Assembly: GCA_020631735.1 (NCBI GenBank)
Contig: CM036215.1
Coordinates: 16,890,346-16,954,345, forward strand
DNA length: 64,000 bases
Direction of reading: 5' to 3'
From: Saccharum officinarum
Taxonomy: Eukaryota; Streptophyta; Magnoliopsida; Poales; Poaceae
The position numbers and the translations under genes were made by a program. Of the stretch, positions 54,294 through 64,000 are shown piece after piece. The notes under the pieces are model-generated. The model saw only the letters and a program-made list of their open reading frames with translations. It did not search any database and was not told the origin of the DNA. The first letter of the stretch is position 1, and every line of letters starts with the position of its first letter.

Positions 54294-55449
54294 GTTCTGT
54301 AGTATCTGGGCACATTTCCCTTTTTTCTAAAGATATACTTTGTATTGTGCTTTTGTAAGGGAATTCCGGTTCTTTGGATACATCTTTACTATCTTGCTTG
54401 AATCATTCGAGTGAATCTTTCCGAGTTGTTTTCCTAGAGTTTTGAATTCTTTAAATATGTGCTGGATATAAACCTCAGCCTTTGTAGGCGTATTCATGTT
54501 TCTTTGAGTTGTGTGTCTCCAACTGGCCTTGCTCTTTGTTTAATATCTTCGTGGGTCTTGTCGAGCATCGGTGCTAGATCAGTTGGGTTGTTTCGTTTGG
54601 TGTAGAACAACTTAGGATAGGGCGAGCGCTATCTAGCTCTCATCTAGGTCATAAGAACAACCCATGATAGTTTGAGTGTTGGCTTTTCAGCTTTTTTACT
54701 CTCATCCAAGCCTGAAAAGACTTGGGATAAGGTGAGTTTAAGCATCTTTTCAACTCTTTTGCTCTTGATTTGTAAATTGCAGGCTCAAGCATCTTTTCAG
54801 CTCTTTTGCCCTCATCCAATTGTGAAAATAACTTGGGATTAGGCGAGCACCTCTGGCTCTCATCCGCGCCGTGAGAACAACCTAGGATAGGTTCGAGTGC
54901 TGGATTTGTCAGCCTTCTTGCTTTCATCCAAACTTGAGAATTATCAAAGTGTTTTGTCTTTTTCTTTGTAACAAGAAGAACTTAGTTGTTCTATCCATTG
55001 AGCTGCTCTGCATGAAAAAGTGCACCACTTTCACGCCAGTTGCATTGTGCAATTAATCTTGTTACAGGGGTGCCCACAACCTCTTTTTATATCGGTAGAG
55101 AAGGCTATGGTGTGGTTACAATCCTAGTCGGATCCAAAGAAGGTGTCCTGAACTGGATATAGAAGTTACTTTTCATAGGAATCCGGCTAGTCTAGCCTAT
55201 TCTACTCGGATTCGGTGTAGTGGATGCTACATCTCTCCTAGCTCTAGTTCGTGGGCCAGGCCTAGGCCCACGACTCGTAGTCACATTGTTGGGGAACCCT
55301 ATGGGTCCCACATCGACAACCACATGATATGCAAAAAGGTTGTATGTGGAGGTTAAATGCATGAAAGAGACAGAGTGATGGCAAGTGGAGGATAACTAAA
55401 GTGGTTCAACCCCACACTAGCCTATCAAATAAGGGGAAGGAAAATCATT
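54294..55449. other. non-coding tail of the accessory-gene element and possible LTR edge
   Basis: About 54590-54950 holds four irregular copies of a 60-100 bp theme (AACAACCTAGGATAGG..GAG..CTCTCATCC). Around 55285-55314 the sequence TTGGGGAACCCTATGGG and CCCACATCGACAA looks like the outer edge of a minus-strand gypsy LTR (TGTCGATGTGGG). No partner was found. No gene seen. Confidence 0.4.
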
Positions 55450-57021
55450 AGCAGTTCACTGCACGTTACCTTGCCCATCATATATTGGGGCTCGTTGATA
55501 ACAATAACGACATTTCGATGTCTTCCTTACAATAGTCCATTTTTGGATTCATCAAGTATGATGTGAAGTACGAAAAATTGCCTTGGCGATTCGTTGGGGT
55601 AGCTAGGAGGAAGCGTACAACAGGGTTCCATGAATATTGTGTGCAATGACTTACTACAACCCTAGCTTGAAATGGTTTATAGACACCAGAGGGATGTATT
55701 TCCAAAACCCATTGAGGCATGTCCTGCATCGTGTGTTCTAGTCATTCGCGCAGACGGAACATGCATTCCAGTATTGTCAGCCAGTCATACTTATTGATGG
55801 CACTTTCCTGATCAGAAAGTACAGGGTCACCTTGATGATGGCTGCTGCTGTTGATCCGAGGACTAGATAGTACCCATGGCTTTTCCTTTGGCAGAGGGAG
55901 AGAACAATGAATCATGATCATCGTTCATGTGGCATCTACGTGTACACGTGCTTGGCCCATCTTGGACTATATCTCTATATCTTTGATCTCGGACTATCAC
56001 GTAGGGCTTCTTAATGCTGCATATCAACATATCGAAGGGTTGTCGCCTCTAGTGCATATATGGTGCATGCGACATTTTGCCGCTAATTTGTAGCGGCGTC
56101 AGAGAAAGAAGGAGGTTTGTGACAAGGTAAAGGCTCTATGTTGTGTACATACAAAGCACCAGTTCAAGGAGATAAAGAGAGAACTAGACAAGATGTTAAA
56201 CCAAACAGGCAAGACCTGGTTAGAGGGGCAGATGGAATAGAAGGCTAAGTGGGCGTTAGCATATGATGAGGGCAGTTTTAGGTACAGCATCATGACCACC
56301 AACACATCAGAGTCTTTCAATCATGTATTCACCGGAGTTCGATCGCTGCCAGTGTATGGAATTGTCGAGTTCTCATTTCACAAGTGCAACGAATATTTTG
56401 TCTAGAGGTGGGAACTTGCATAGAGGAATCTAGTTGAGCTTGGGCGATTTGGAAAGGCCGGAACAGAACATTTGAAGGAGGCCAAGGAATTGGCCAAGCA
56501 GTATACCACCGAGCCTTATAGACCTGCTCGGCATGTCTTTAGTGTATGGGGGAAGGGTAGAACAAGCTTGGGCAGTGAACGTTATGGTGGACGAAACTAC
56601 CAAGTTGATCTTGACAAAGTAGAGTGCAGTTGCAACGTCCCTCAGATCATGATGCCCCTTGCTCTCACATGATCACGACCTGTAGGATCCGCGGATATGA
56701 CTATGAGGGTCTGCCATATATGTCACCCTTGTATCTCCGTTCAAATACCATTAGTATTTGGGAGAGGAGCTTCGAGCCATACCTTGACCTGACACAGTGG
56801 CCCCTTATCATGGTTTCGACTATGTGCCGCTTCTAGAGCTAATGAAGGTAGGGAAGGGTAGGAGGAAGAAGAAGCGAATCAAGGGGGATATGGACGCTAT
56901 GAGAGGATACGACGAAGACAAGTACGGAGGGGGAGACTTCAACGAGACACGTGGCAGGAATCTTTGCTCTATTTGCAAAGAACCTAGTCACAAGGCTAGC
57001 AGGCACAGAAGACAAGGGTAG
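55450..57021 (+). pseudogene. MULE transposase core, SWIM and zinc-knuckle end, degraded
   Basis: Before the core is a segment with KYDVKYEKLPWRF (about 55560). The DDE core starts with YCQPVILIDGTFLIRKYRV (about 55770-55830), with the first catalytic D in DGTFL. A later block GLSPLVHIWCMRHFAANL (about 56037-56090) matches the CXXH region of MULE transposases. The open part 56472-56672 contains VDLDKVECSCNVPQ, followed in another frame by PCSHMITTCR, together a SWIM-type zinc finger (C.C..C.H). A zinc knuckle CSICKEPSHKASRH (about 56970) ends the protein. At least seven stops or shifts make it inactive. Confidence 0.8.
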
Positions 57022-57228
57022 CAGGTCCATAAATAGAACTTGCTTTTTGGCTATTGAAAAAGTTTGATATGCTTGTTAATGTTACTTTCAATATTTGTAT
57101 GTTCTTTCATATTGTGTCCATGTTGCATAGCATATAGTCTAAAATTTGCAATGGTACTTAATGTTAATTTCAATATTATATTATTCATAATGTTTGTTCT
57201 AACCCTTTGATTAACAATTTGAAATAGG

Positions 57229-60200
57229 ATGGCTCAACATTCGGTGGACCCCCTTCTTGAGGTGGACTATGATGAGGACCATCGAGCTCGCAAGTTGACC
57301 AACAATGATGCTAAGCTGGCCTTGACTCCTTTGAGGCCATGCACGCACAACAGGGTACATCAGTGCGATGAGCTATATGCGTCGTACATACCGCGTGCCG
57401 GCTTCCTCGAGCTTGTTCGGGTTATGAACTCATGTCTTTCAGCCCTTAACCCCTCACTTCTCACTACAGTTGTAGATAGGTGGGAGTCCCTTTATTCTCC
57501 ATAAACATTCTTCAAATGAATTTGAGCTAAGTAACACTCGTTCTATTTTTGTAATGCAACCTCACAGGTGGAGGCCTGAGACCCACACGTTCCACCAACC
57601 TTGCGGCGAGATGACCATCACCCTACAGGACATGAAGGCTATCTTTGGCCTTCGATTGGGGGGACCTCCAGTCACTGGTATAGTTGACGCCAATAACTAG
57701 AAAGACCTGGTGGCTCAGTTCTGTGGCTTTGTTCCACCAGACAACGAGGATGCTAGAAGAGCTAAGTAAGGAATTGAACCATATTTAATAGTTTCATTGT
57801 TTTCCTAAATCCATTCCATCTCATTATTTTTTGTGAATTTTAGGAAAACTTTCGGTGTTTTGTCATTGTGGATCACAGAGTGGTTCGAGAACTTGCACCT
57901 ACAAGCTGAAGATGCTGAGATCGAGAGGTTCTCTAGAGTCTGGGTGTGGCACTTCCTTCGCGCTTTCCTATTCCTCGACGTGTCAAGCAACACCATTAGC
58001 TAGATTTGTCTTGACATACTATGCTAGCCGTGGGAGAACATAGCGACGTACAGCTGGGGCAGTGCTGTCATAGCATGGACATATCGATAGCTTTGCGTTG
58101 CCTATTGTCGCACCTCGCCAAACGCGAACCTAGGTGGTTCCTCCTACCTACTCCAGGTTTGGTGTTAGGAGAGATGGCCAGTTGGGAGGCCCCTTCTTCA
58201 GGGTTTGCCGTAAGTACTTTGGTTCCCTATTTACTTTGAAGCTATTACATATGATGAAATTATAATTGGCTAAAACATTTTCATGTTCAATGCAGCAATG
58301 GAACCACTAGGATACACTACCTACTGCTCTATATCTCTGAAGGACGCAGAGTTAGTTAGAGGGAATCAGCAGCGCAATTACAAGCAGTTCATAGACTTGC
58401 TCGACGTCCTGACACAGTACCAGGTTACGCTCTCTTTGGTTACATACGTGTATGCTCTTGTTTCTTCTACACTATATCACATGCTAACTCAATTACTAAA
58501 TGTTCAGGTGACTTGGTGTCCTTGGGATGCTATGGAGCTCCAGAACTATCTGAGTCCTATCACTAGGCAAGAGTCAGACGAGTATAGTTGCGATGTTCCT
58601 CTTATTTTCTTCTAGATCCACTTGCCTAACAGGGTTTGCAGGCAGTTCGAAAGAATTTCGGGCTACCCTGTAAGGATCCCTTGTAAGCCTTGAGGAGGGT
58701 GAATAGGCGTATCTAAAAAAAATCTACACAAAACTCAAAGTCACTTGTCAGCAACTGTCAAAAATCCTGACAGTTTGGGTCAAAACTCCCGACGTCGTCA
58801 GAAGTCCCAACGTCAGCTATCAGGAGTCCCGACACCTACGTGGAATGAACTACAAGTGCTCAAATGAACTTTGTGAAGCCAATAACTTACGACCCCACTT
58901 TGTGAAGCCAATAACTTACGACACCTACGTGGAATGAGTGGGCAACGGTTAGAAGTGAGGGGAGAGCTATTTATACTCTTAGTTGAAATCTAACCATTCA
59001 GATCTATGTCAGGACTGTTGACAAAGATCTTGGGACTGCTGACCTGTAGAGAAGATACTGTTCACGCAAGGTCAAAGTCACTGCGCGAAGGCCAACGTCG
59101 GGAGTCCTGACATACGGACTACTGATGGATGCACGCATGCAGACCCTAGCCTCGGGAGTTCCAACTTACGTCAGGACTACTGACAACCAAGGCCACCACG
59201 CAAACCCGTCGGGAGTTCTGACTTACATCGGGACTGCTGACCGTCGGGACTTCCGACACCATAAGTCACTAAAACTATTCTACATGCTCGTGAAGTGCTA
59301 GAGTGTCTCTCTTATGATTTAGTTTTAATACTTGAGCACTCTATCTTCCTCAGACCAACTAGATTTGCATTCCCCTTTATAATGCGGCATATCCTAAACT
59401 CAAGATCAAATATCAAAGAATTTAAACACTTTTGAGTCCATCACCGCGTCATTTTGTAACTCGGGCTCCAACATCTCATGTATTATCCTTATTATTATTT
59501 TACCTGCTTGTCATCTTAATAAATCTCATTAGCCTCTAATCATGTGGTCATTATCACCAAAACCCACAATTAAGGCTTGATTACACTTACATGCCCACCG
59601 CCGCTTTACTCAACCAACCAAAAATTGCACGGGTGCATTATCGATTCATAACAAAGCTACAATTGTGATGTGTGTGCTAGAACTAACTATTGTTTTGCTA
59701 TAGGTTTGAGTGCAAGAAGAGGTACAAGGAGAAGGATTGGCGTGTGACGCACAACGAGTACATCTAGCAGTGGGAGACCAAGGAGCGACGACCGGTCGAT
59801 GTGGATCCACCACACGACTAGCACACCTTCGACGAGTACCTCCACTGGCTTCACAGGTCTACAAGGACACATATCAAGCCCCCCTACACTGATGATGCAA
59901 TTGACAATGACTCAGAGGAAGATGTCATTGAAGATGTCTACGACACTGCCACTAGGGTGGAGACACAACCAGAGAGAGCCCCGCTACAAAGATACGTGGT
60001 AAGATACTCAAATGCTACAATTTGTTATCTATTTGGCATTTAGTAAGTGTACTAAAATGGTTATACCTCATTTCTATATGTAGGCCACATAATTGTCAAG
60101 GTTGTCCAACGAAGCAGCATTTTGACTTCACGAGGCTAGAGGGCAGGGGCCAGGCGTTCTACGTGCTTTTGTGAAGGTACACATAAAGTTGTCCATTATG

Positions 60201-60858
60201 AAAATGTTCGTTTAGTCTCAATGTGCTTGGGGAATAATTTTTCTTTGATGTCTGTTGATGCAGAAAATGAAGAAGAGCTGCAGGAAGCTAGCTTAGAAGT
60301 TGAGCTGCATGGATACTCTATGGGAGGAACCCAACTACCCGGCGTGGTCACTAGCATGACTTTGGCCTCTTTGAGGACACTAGCCGATTCTTCTGAGCCG
60401 ATGATAGGTGCAACTTCCGTTGTGCGTACACCACCCCACTATAGCACTGGGAAGGGCCCTGTAGACAAGGACGATGAAGACGATGATGAGGCCCTAGGCT
60501 TTCACATACAGCACCACCACAGGGACCCTTGGCAAGCGGAGGAGATTCCAATGTCTCAGCTTGGTGGTGCCCCGCTTGGTACCCAAGGAGACGAGCAGGT
60601 ACTACTTTTACATTTTGAGCAAACGATTGAACTAATAAAGCTTCAGTTTTTAAATACCTAGCCTATCTAAACTAACAATGGTAAAGATTGTAACTAATTT
60701 TGCCATTCTTATACTTGCAGGGTACCAGTGATGCGCAAAAGTTTCACCATCAGCCCCGCCATCATGACCACACGGACGTTGGGTACACTCCTAATGGGTT
60801 GCCTACAAATCCGAAGAGACAGAGGCGTCCGAGGGACCCGTACACTCCTAGGACATAA
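57229..60858 (+). pseudogene. plant mobile domain (PMD) protein of the MULE
   Basis: Starts MAQHSVDPLLEVDYDEDH. Exon 1 ends at about 57479; exon 2 (57568-57767) has TFHQPCGEMTITLQDMKAIF and LRLGGPPVTG, and exon 3 (about 57842-58200) has WVWHFLRAFLFLDVSSNTIS, all typical of the PMD. Later exons carry WCPWDAMELQNYLSP and LPNRVCRQFERISGY (to about 58670), then, after an insert, KKRYKEKDWRVTHNEYI (from 59705), an acidic part, 60221-60600 and a basic C-terminus ending at TAA 60858. Stops after DANN, NTIS and NEYI break it. PMD proteins occur as plant genes (MAIN/MAIL family, gene silencing) and in transposons; here the MULE context argues for the latter. Confidence 0.75.
58670..59500. repeat. insert of repetitive DNA inside the PMD gene
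   Basis: The coding match stops at about 58670 and resumes at an acceptor before 59705. The insert starts with TGTAAGGATCCCTTGTAAGC and contains GGAGGGTGAATAGGCG, a familiar start of grass LTR-type repeats. It has many variants of GTCGGGAGTTCTGAC and CGGGACTGCTGAC (about 58760-59260). Ends and duplications are not clear. Confidence 0.5.
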
Positions 60859-61839
60859 GGTCTAGGAAAGCAGTCCATGTTTTTTTCAAGTTTCCTGAAT
60901 TGCAAAACTTGTTGTCTTGCCTCTTTACTTACCCTTTTAATGATAATGTGGATACACCTTGAACAAGGCCTTCAGGTGCTCAAGATCTTGAAGGATCATG
61001 TCAGTAAGACGTCCATCCTTGATGACTTTGCCTTATTTTGGAGTTCATGTAGTACCAAAATTATGTACTTGTTGCACTTGTGGTTGAAGTCCTCCATACC
61101 AATTTGTAAACTTAATTAAGTGATGAACTTGTGCACTTGGTCAACTTATTTGCTTCATGTCAAACCTATGTCGAACGAATCTTAACATGTCGAACTTATA
61201 TAGTCATGAACTTAATTAAGTCTTATGTAGCAATTTGTAAACTTGTGCACTTGGTCGACTTATTTGCTTCAAATTCGTTTAAACTACACTGAGCCTGCAT
61301 TAGTGGTTGTACTGACGCGCCGTGGAGGCTGTTGCTCGGCTTCGGTCTGCTAGAAATAGTGTCTAGGCATTGTCGTGCCGTGGTGGATGGCACGGCAGGC
61401 TTGCCGCGTCGTCAGCCGTGGCACGTCAGCTTGCTGCGCTGTTTGCTCTGGCACCTCAAGCTTGCCGCGCCGCTGGTGGTGGCACGGCAGACGCTAGGCC
61501 AGACTAAGTGCAGCACATGCCTTACATGGTGATCCAAGGGTGTTTCTCGCAGGTATTGCTAGCAATATAGGATTAGACAAGTTTTATGCTGCCACTCTTG
61601 TATGTACATGGATTTACTTATACATAGCTGCAGGGAACATAGATGCAGAGATTCCATGTTCTTGAAATGTTCACTGACATGGGCCTCCAAAGATCAGTAA
61701 ATGGAAACATTGTTCATTACATGGGTACAATATATCAATAGTTCAAATGAAACACAAGACAACACAATGAAAAGTCTAGTACATAACAACGTTGTTCATT
61801 ACTAAAGCATGGAACTACCAAATCTAAATCATGGAACTA
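60859..61839. other. intergenic between the convergent MULE genes, GC-rich repeat block
   Basis: Mostly AT-rich with the repeated phrase TTTGTAAACTT..GTGCACTTGGTC at about 61105 and 61230. At about 61310-61500 several variants of TTGCCGCGCCG and GTGGCACGGCAG occur, similar to GC-rich words at 30455-30600. No gene recognised. Confidence 0.45.
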
Positions 61840-63720
61840 TCACACGGCGCAATCAGAAACATAATCAGTAAGCAACTCATCGTCCGAGTACCAATCCTCT
61901 ATGACAACCTCGTTCATGTGGCTAGGCTGACCAGGATTGCCCTGATCTGCCTGTCGCCTTAGTAAGCGGCCTCCGCTTCATCTGTGGCCTGAGATAAGAA
62001 CGCATCCTCCTCTACCTCTTTCATGTGGCTAGGCTCACCCGCATTGCCCTGATCTACCTGTCGCCTGTAGTAAGCGACCTCCATTTCATCTACGGCCTAA
62101 GACAAGAACACATCCTCCTCCGCCTGCAAGCTCGCCTCTGCTAGAGCAAGGAGCTCGCTCAATCTGCCAGTGTCGTCCTCATCGTCCTCCGCCTGTAAGC
62201 CTGCCTCTACTAGAGCGATGATCTCACTCAATCTGCCAGTCTCGTCCTCATCCTGGTCCCCCTCATTGGCCTCCACAATCTGAGATAGCATGGGGTGTCC
62301 ACCTCTCGTTTTGTGCTCATGTAACTTCTTTTCCTAAAACCTTGCACGGACCACCTCTGCGACATGGTCCTCGCTGCATCCAATCTCTTCATGTATAAAA
62401 TGCAACCAGTTAGCAACACGATTATATTACATTTAAAAGTAGGCAACGAAAATAACAAGTCTTTCAATCACTCACTAGCACACAATGCAACAACATGGTC
62501 ATTCAAGACCTGCATCTATACTCTTGCCTCCTCCCTTGCCTCCTTCCTTGTCCTCTCCTCCTCTACCATCCTCTGTGTCTCCAACCCAATTTGTCAAACC
62601 TAACACCGACCGGGTTACGAAAACCGCGTTGTCTAACAAACTCACACATCTTTTTTATGTGCTATTTAACGAAGAGGTCGACGAACTAAGGTCCATAACC
62701 AAACTTCCATGCAATTACTTGCTTCACCTTGATTTCATCCAAGAACTTAGCTTGACCATCATAAGATTCCCACTTGCATTTCCTAGTGCTCTGTTCAAAC
62801 AAAAAATTAGACTATAAGTCTTTACAAAAGAAAAATATGATTTCATGTTTTCCACAACAATAACCAACCTCATCATAGTCAACCATATGGCCGCACCAAT
62901 GGCCTATTCCAAGCTCTGAAGGGACTAGGTCGTATTTGGCTTTGACACTACATTCGCACGTGACAAGAGATGCTTCGATGATTATCCTTTCATTCTTCTT
63001 TTCCTTTGCCTTTGGCTCCGGCCAATGATTCTTAGGATGATAGAGCCACTCCTTGAAACGGCACTTCGCAAATCCATACACCTAAAAGATGAGACATTAG
63101 TACATGCACACATAGAGCTAAACATTTAAACAGATACATTTTCCACTTACTTCGTGCTTGTTGGGACACACAAACTCTAACGTATTCTCAGGGTTTATCA
63201 CAGCTCGATCTCCGCAATCGCACAGAGGAGATTCCTCGAGTCGTCTAACTGCAGCTAGGTGCTTCTCCTTAGCCATCATTGGCGGGGGCTTAGGGGGAGG
63301 TGGAACCCACCGCTCGAAGTGCTCATGTGGATGTCTCCCTCTCCACCAATCGTTGAAAAGGAGGTACCTTGGGTCAAACTTGTCTAGACCGTCGATCCAC
63401 TAAAAGAAAAGGCACCTCTCATGGTCCTACACAACAAGATTCCAACAAAATATTAGTAAACTACTAACACAAATGAAGAAAAAAGATAAGGATACAATTA
63501 CCACATTAAAACGACTGCATGTGTAGAAGCAACGCACAGCTGTGTCTAGATGTCTCGATTGAAACACGTGGGCCGCGAAACCACAGTCATAGTTAGGGAT
63601 AGGGAGGTTAGGAGGGACGGGGGCATCTTTGCTAGACACGTAGGGGTATAATTCTCTACGACGACCCTGTTTTCACGACAACTGCTCCCGATACATGCCT
63701 TGCATCTAACAAAACGGTTC
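61840..63720 (-). pseudogene. multi-exon cysteine-rich protein with CDCGD motif, MULE-associated
   Basis: Read on the minus strand, exon blocks are: about 63640-63500 (VPPNLPIPNYDCGFAAHVFQ, ending CFYTCSRFNV at a GT donor); 63427-63150 (WVPPPP, then LCDCGDRAVINPENTLEFVC, ending at GTAAGT); 63080-62870 (CRFKEWLYHPKNHWPE, CECSVKAKYDLVPSELGIG, HWCGHMV); about 62797-62700 (TRKCKWESYDG); a coiled coil near 62600-62510; and an acidic repetitive C-terminus ending DDELLTDYVSDCAV at TGA 61842-61840. A TAG replaces the expected codon in LFF-WIDG. The pattern of C and H residues suggests zinc binding. Function unknown. It is convergent with the PMD gene, and I recall similar proteins beside such MULEs in grasses. 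Confidence 0.6.
61905..62260 (-). repeat. in-frame duplications in the C-terminus of the CDCGD gene
   Basis: TTCATGTGGCTAGGCT begins two copies about 114 bp apart (about 61912 and 62021). Next to them AGCTCGCTCAATCTGCCAGT and its variant form a second pair about 69 bp apart (about 62151 and 62220). The second pair encodes TGRLSELLALAEASLQAEED-like units. Confidence 0.75.
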
Positions 63721-64000
63721 TAATTTAAAACCAATCACAACTTCACAAATTAATGTAAAACAAAAAAAATACTAAAGCAATGTAAAGGTTAAAACAAAGA
63801 AAATGTAACCTACACTTAGGAACCGAAATTTACATTAAACTAAACATGGTACCCATAGTTCTAACTAACTAATTAGCCTTCACATAGAGAAAATGAACTA
63901 ATCTTGTCCTCCAAACCCTAAGTACCCATTGTTCATAAACATATTATTCCTCCAAACCCTAGCCACCAATCCTAATCTTTGAATCCACAGTTCAAACAAC
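63721..64000. other. AT-rich end of window, nothing recognised
   Basis: Contains AAACCCTA-type words (about 63913, 63955), possibly intron or upstream sequence of the CDCGD gene. No feature supported. Confidence 0.3.

Noticed and set aside
1..64000. tRNA, rRNA or organellar insertions
   Set aside because: No cloverleaf-type genes or organelle genes were recognised by eye; a tRNAscan run would be decisive.

Overview
This is plant nuclear DNA, almost certainly from a grass (Poaceae, probably a panicoid; I cannot name the species). The evidence is: plant Ty3/gypsy elements of the Tat clade with two RNase H domains; an L1-type LINE; a Mutator-like element (MULE) accompanied by a plant mobile domain (PMD) gene; hAT, Stowaway and PIF-like MITEs; GT-AG introns; and one intact DUF538 gene with grass-like GC-rich coding sequence. 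I see no bacterial, viral or organellar genes, no tRNA or rRNA genes and no CRISPR array. Most of the 64 kb is nested transposon sequence.

Layout. (1) 1-13987: a minus-strand Tat-clade element. Its 5' LTR is at 12740-13987, then PBS, gag, protease, RT/RNase H and integrase down to 6289. Beyond pol lies a plus-strand (antisense) intron-containing accessory gene of the 'putative gypsy-type transposon' family at 1798-5600, then a 490-bp tandem array at 1-1446. The 3' LTR lies left of the window. (2) 13988-20300: the most host-like stretch. It holds a possible minus-strand gene start near 15.3-15.5 kb, a hAT MITE with a perfect 8-bp target duplication (16344-17007), a PIF-like MITE, a Stowaway MITE and the DUF538 gene (19237-19764). 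(3) 21417-29726: a second, plus-strand gypsy element with two LTRs and a 5-bp target duplication. It is full of stops, lacks protease and RT, and has coding regions studded with a palindromic 17-mer. It splits an unrecognised GC-rich sequence.

(4) 30350-31490: the 5' part of a MULE, with a telomere-like minisatellite and the transposase N-terminus. (5) 31490-55430: a nest of insertions. These are pieces of a very long minus-strand LTR (31490-34370 and 40378-40990) interrupted by an Athila-like gag/double-protease element with its own LTR (34640-40377); a minus-strand L1 LINE (41000-46940); a 5352-bp solo LTR with a perfect target duplication (46943-52294); and a second, diverged antisense-type accessory gene (52484-54293) with no gag-pol beside it. 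(6) 55450-64000: a MULE region with degraded transposase, a PMD gene, and on the opposite strand a multi-exon cysteine-rich gene with a CDCGD motif.

How the genes relate: within each element the genes are the usual self-propagation set. The two less ordinary systems are the Tat element's antisense, spliced accessory gene (present twice in the window from different lineages) and the MULE module that pairs a transposase with a PMD protein and possibly a CDCGD cysteine protein. Nearly all transposon genes carry frameshifts or stops, so this is mostly relic DNA. The DUF538 gene is the only clearly intact non-transposon gene.
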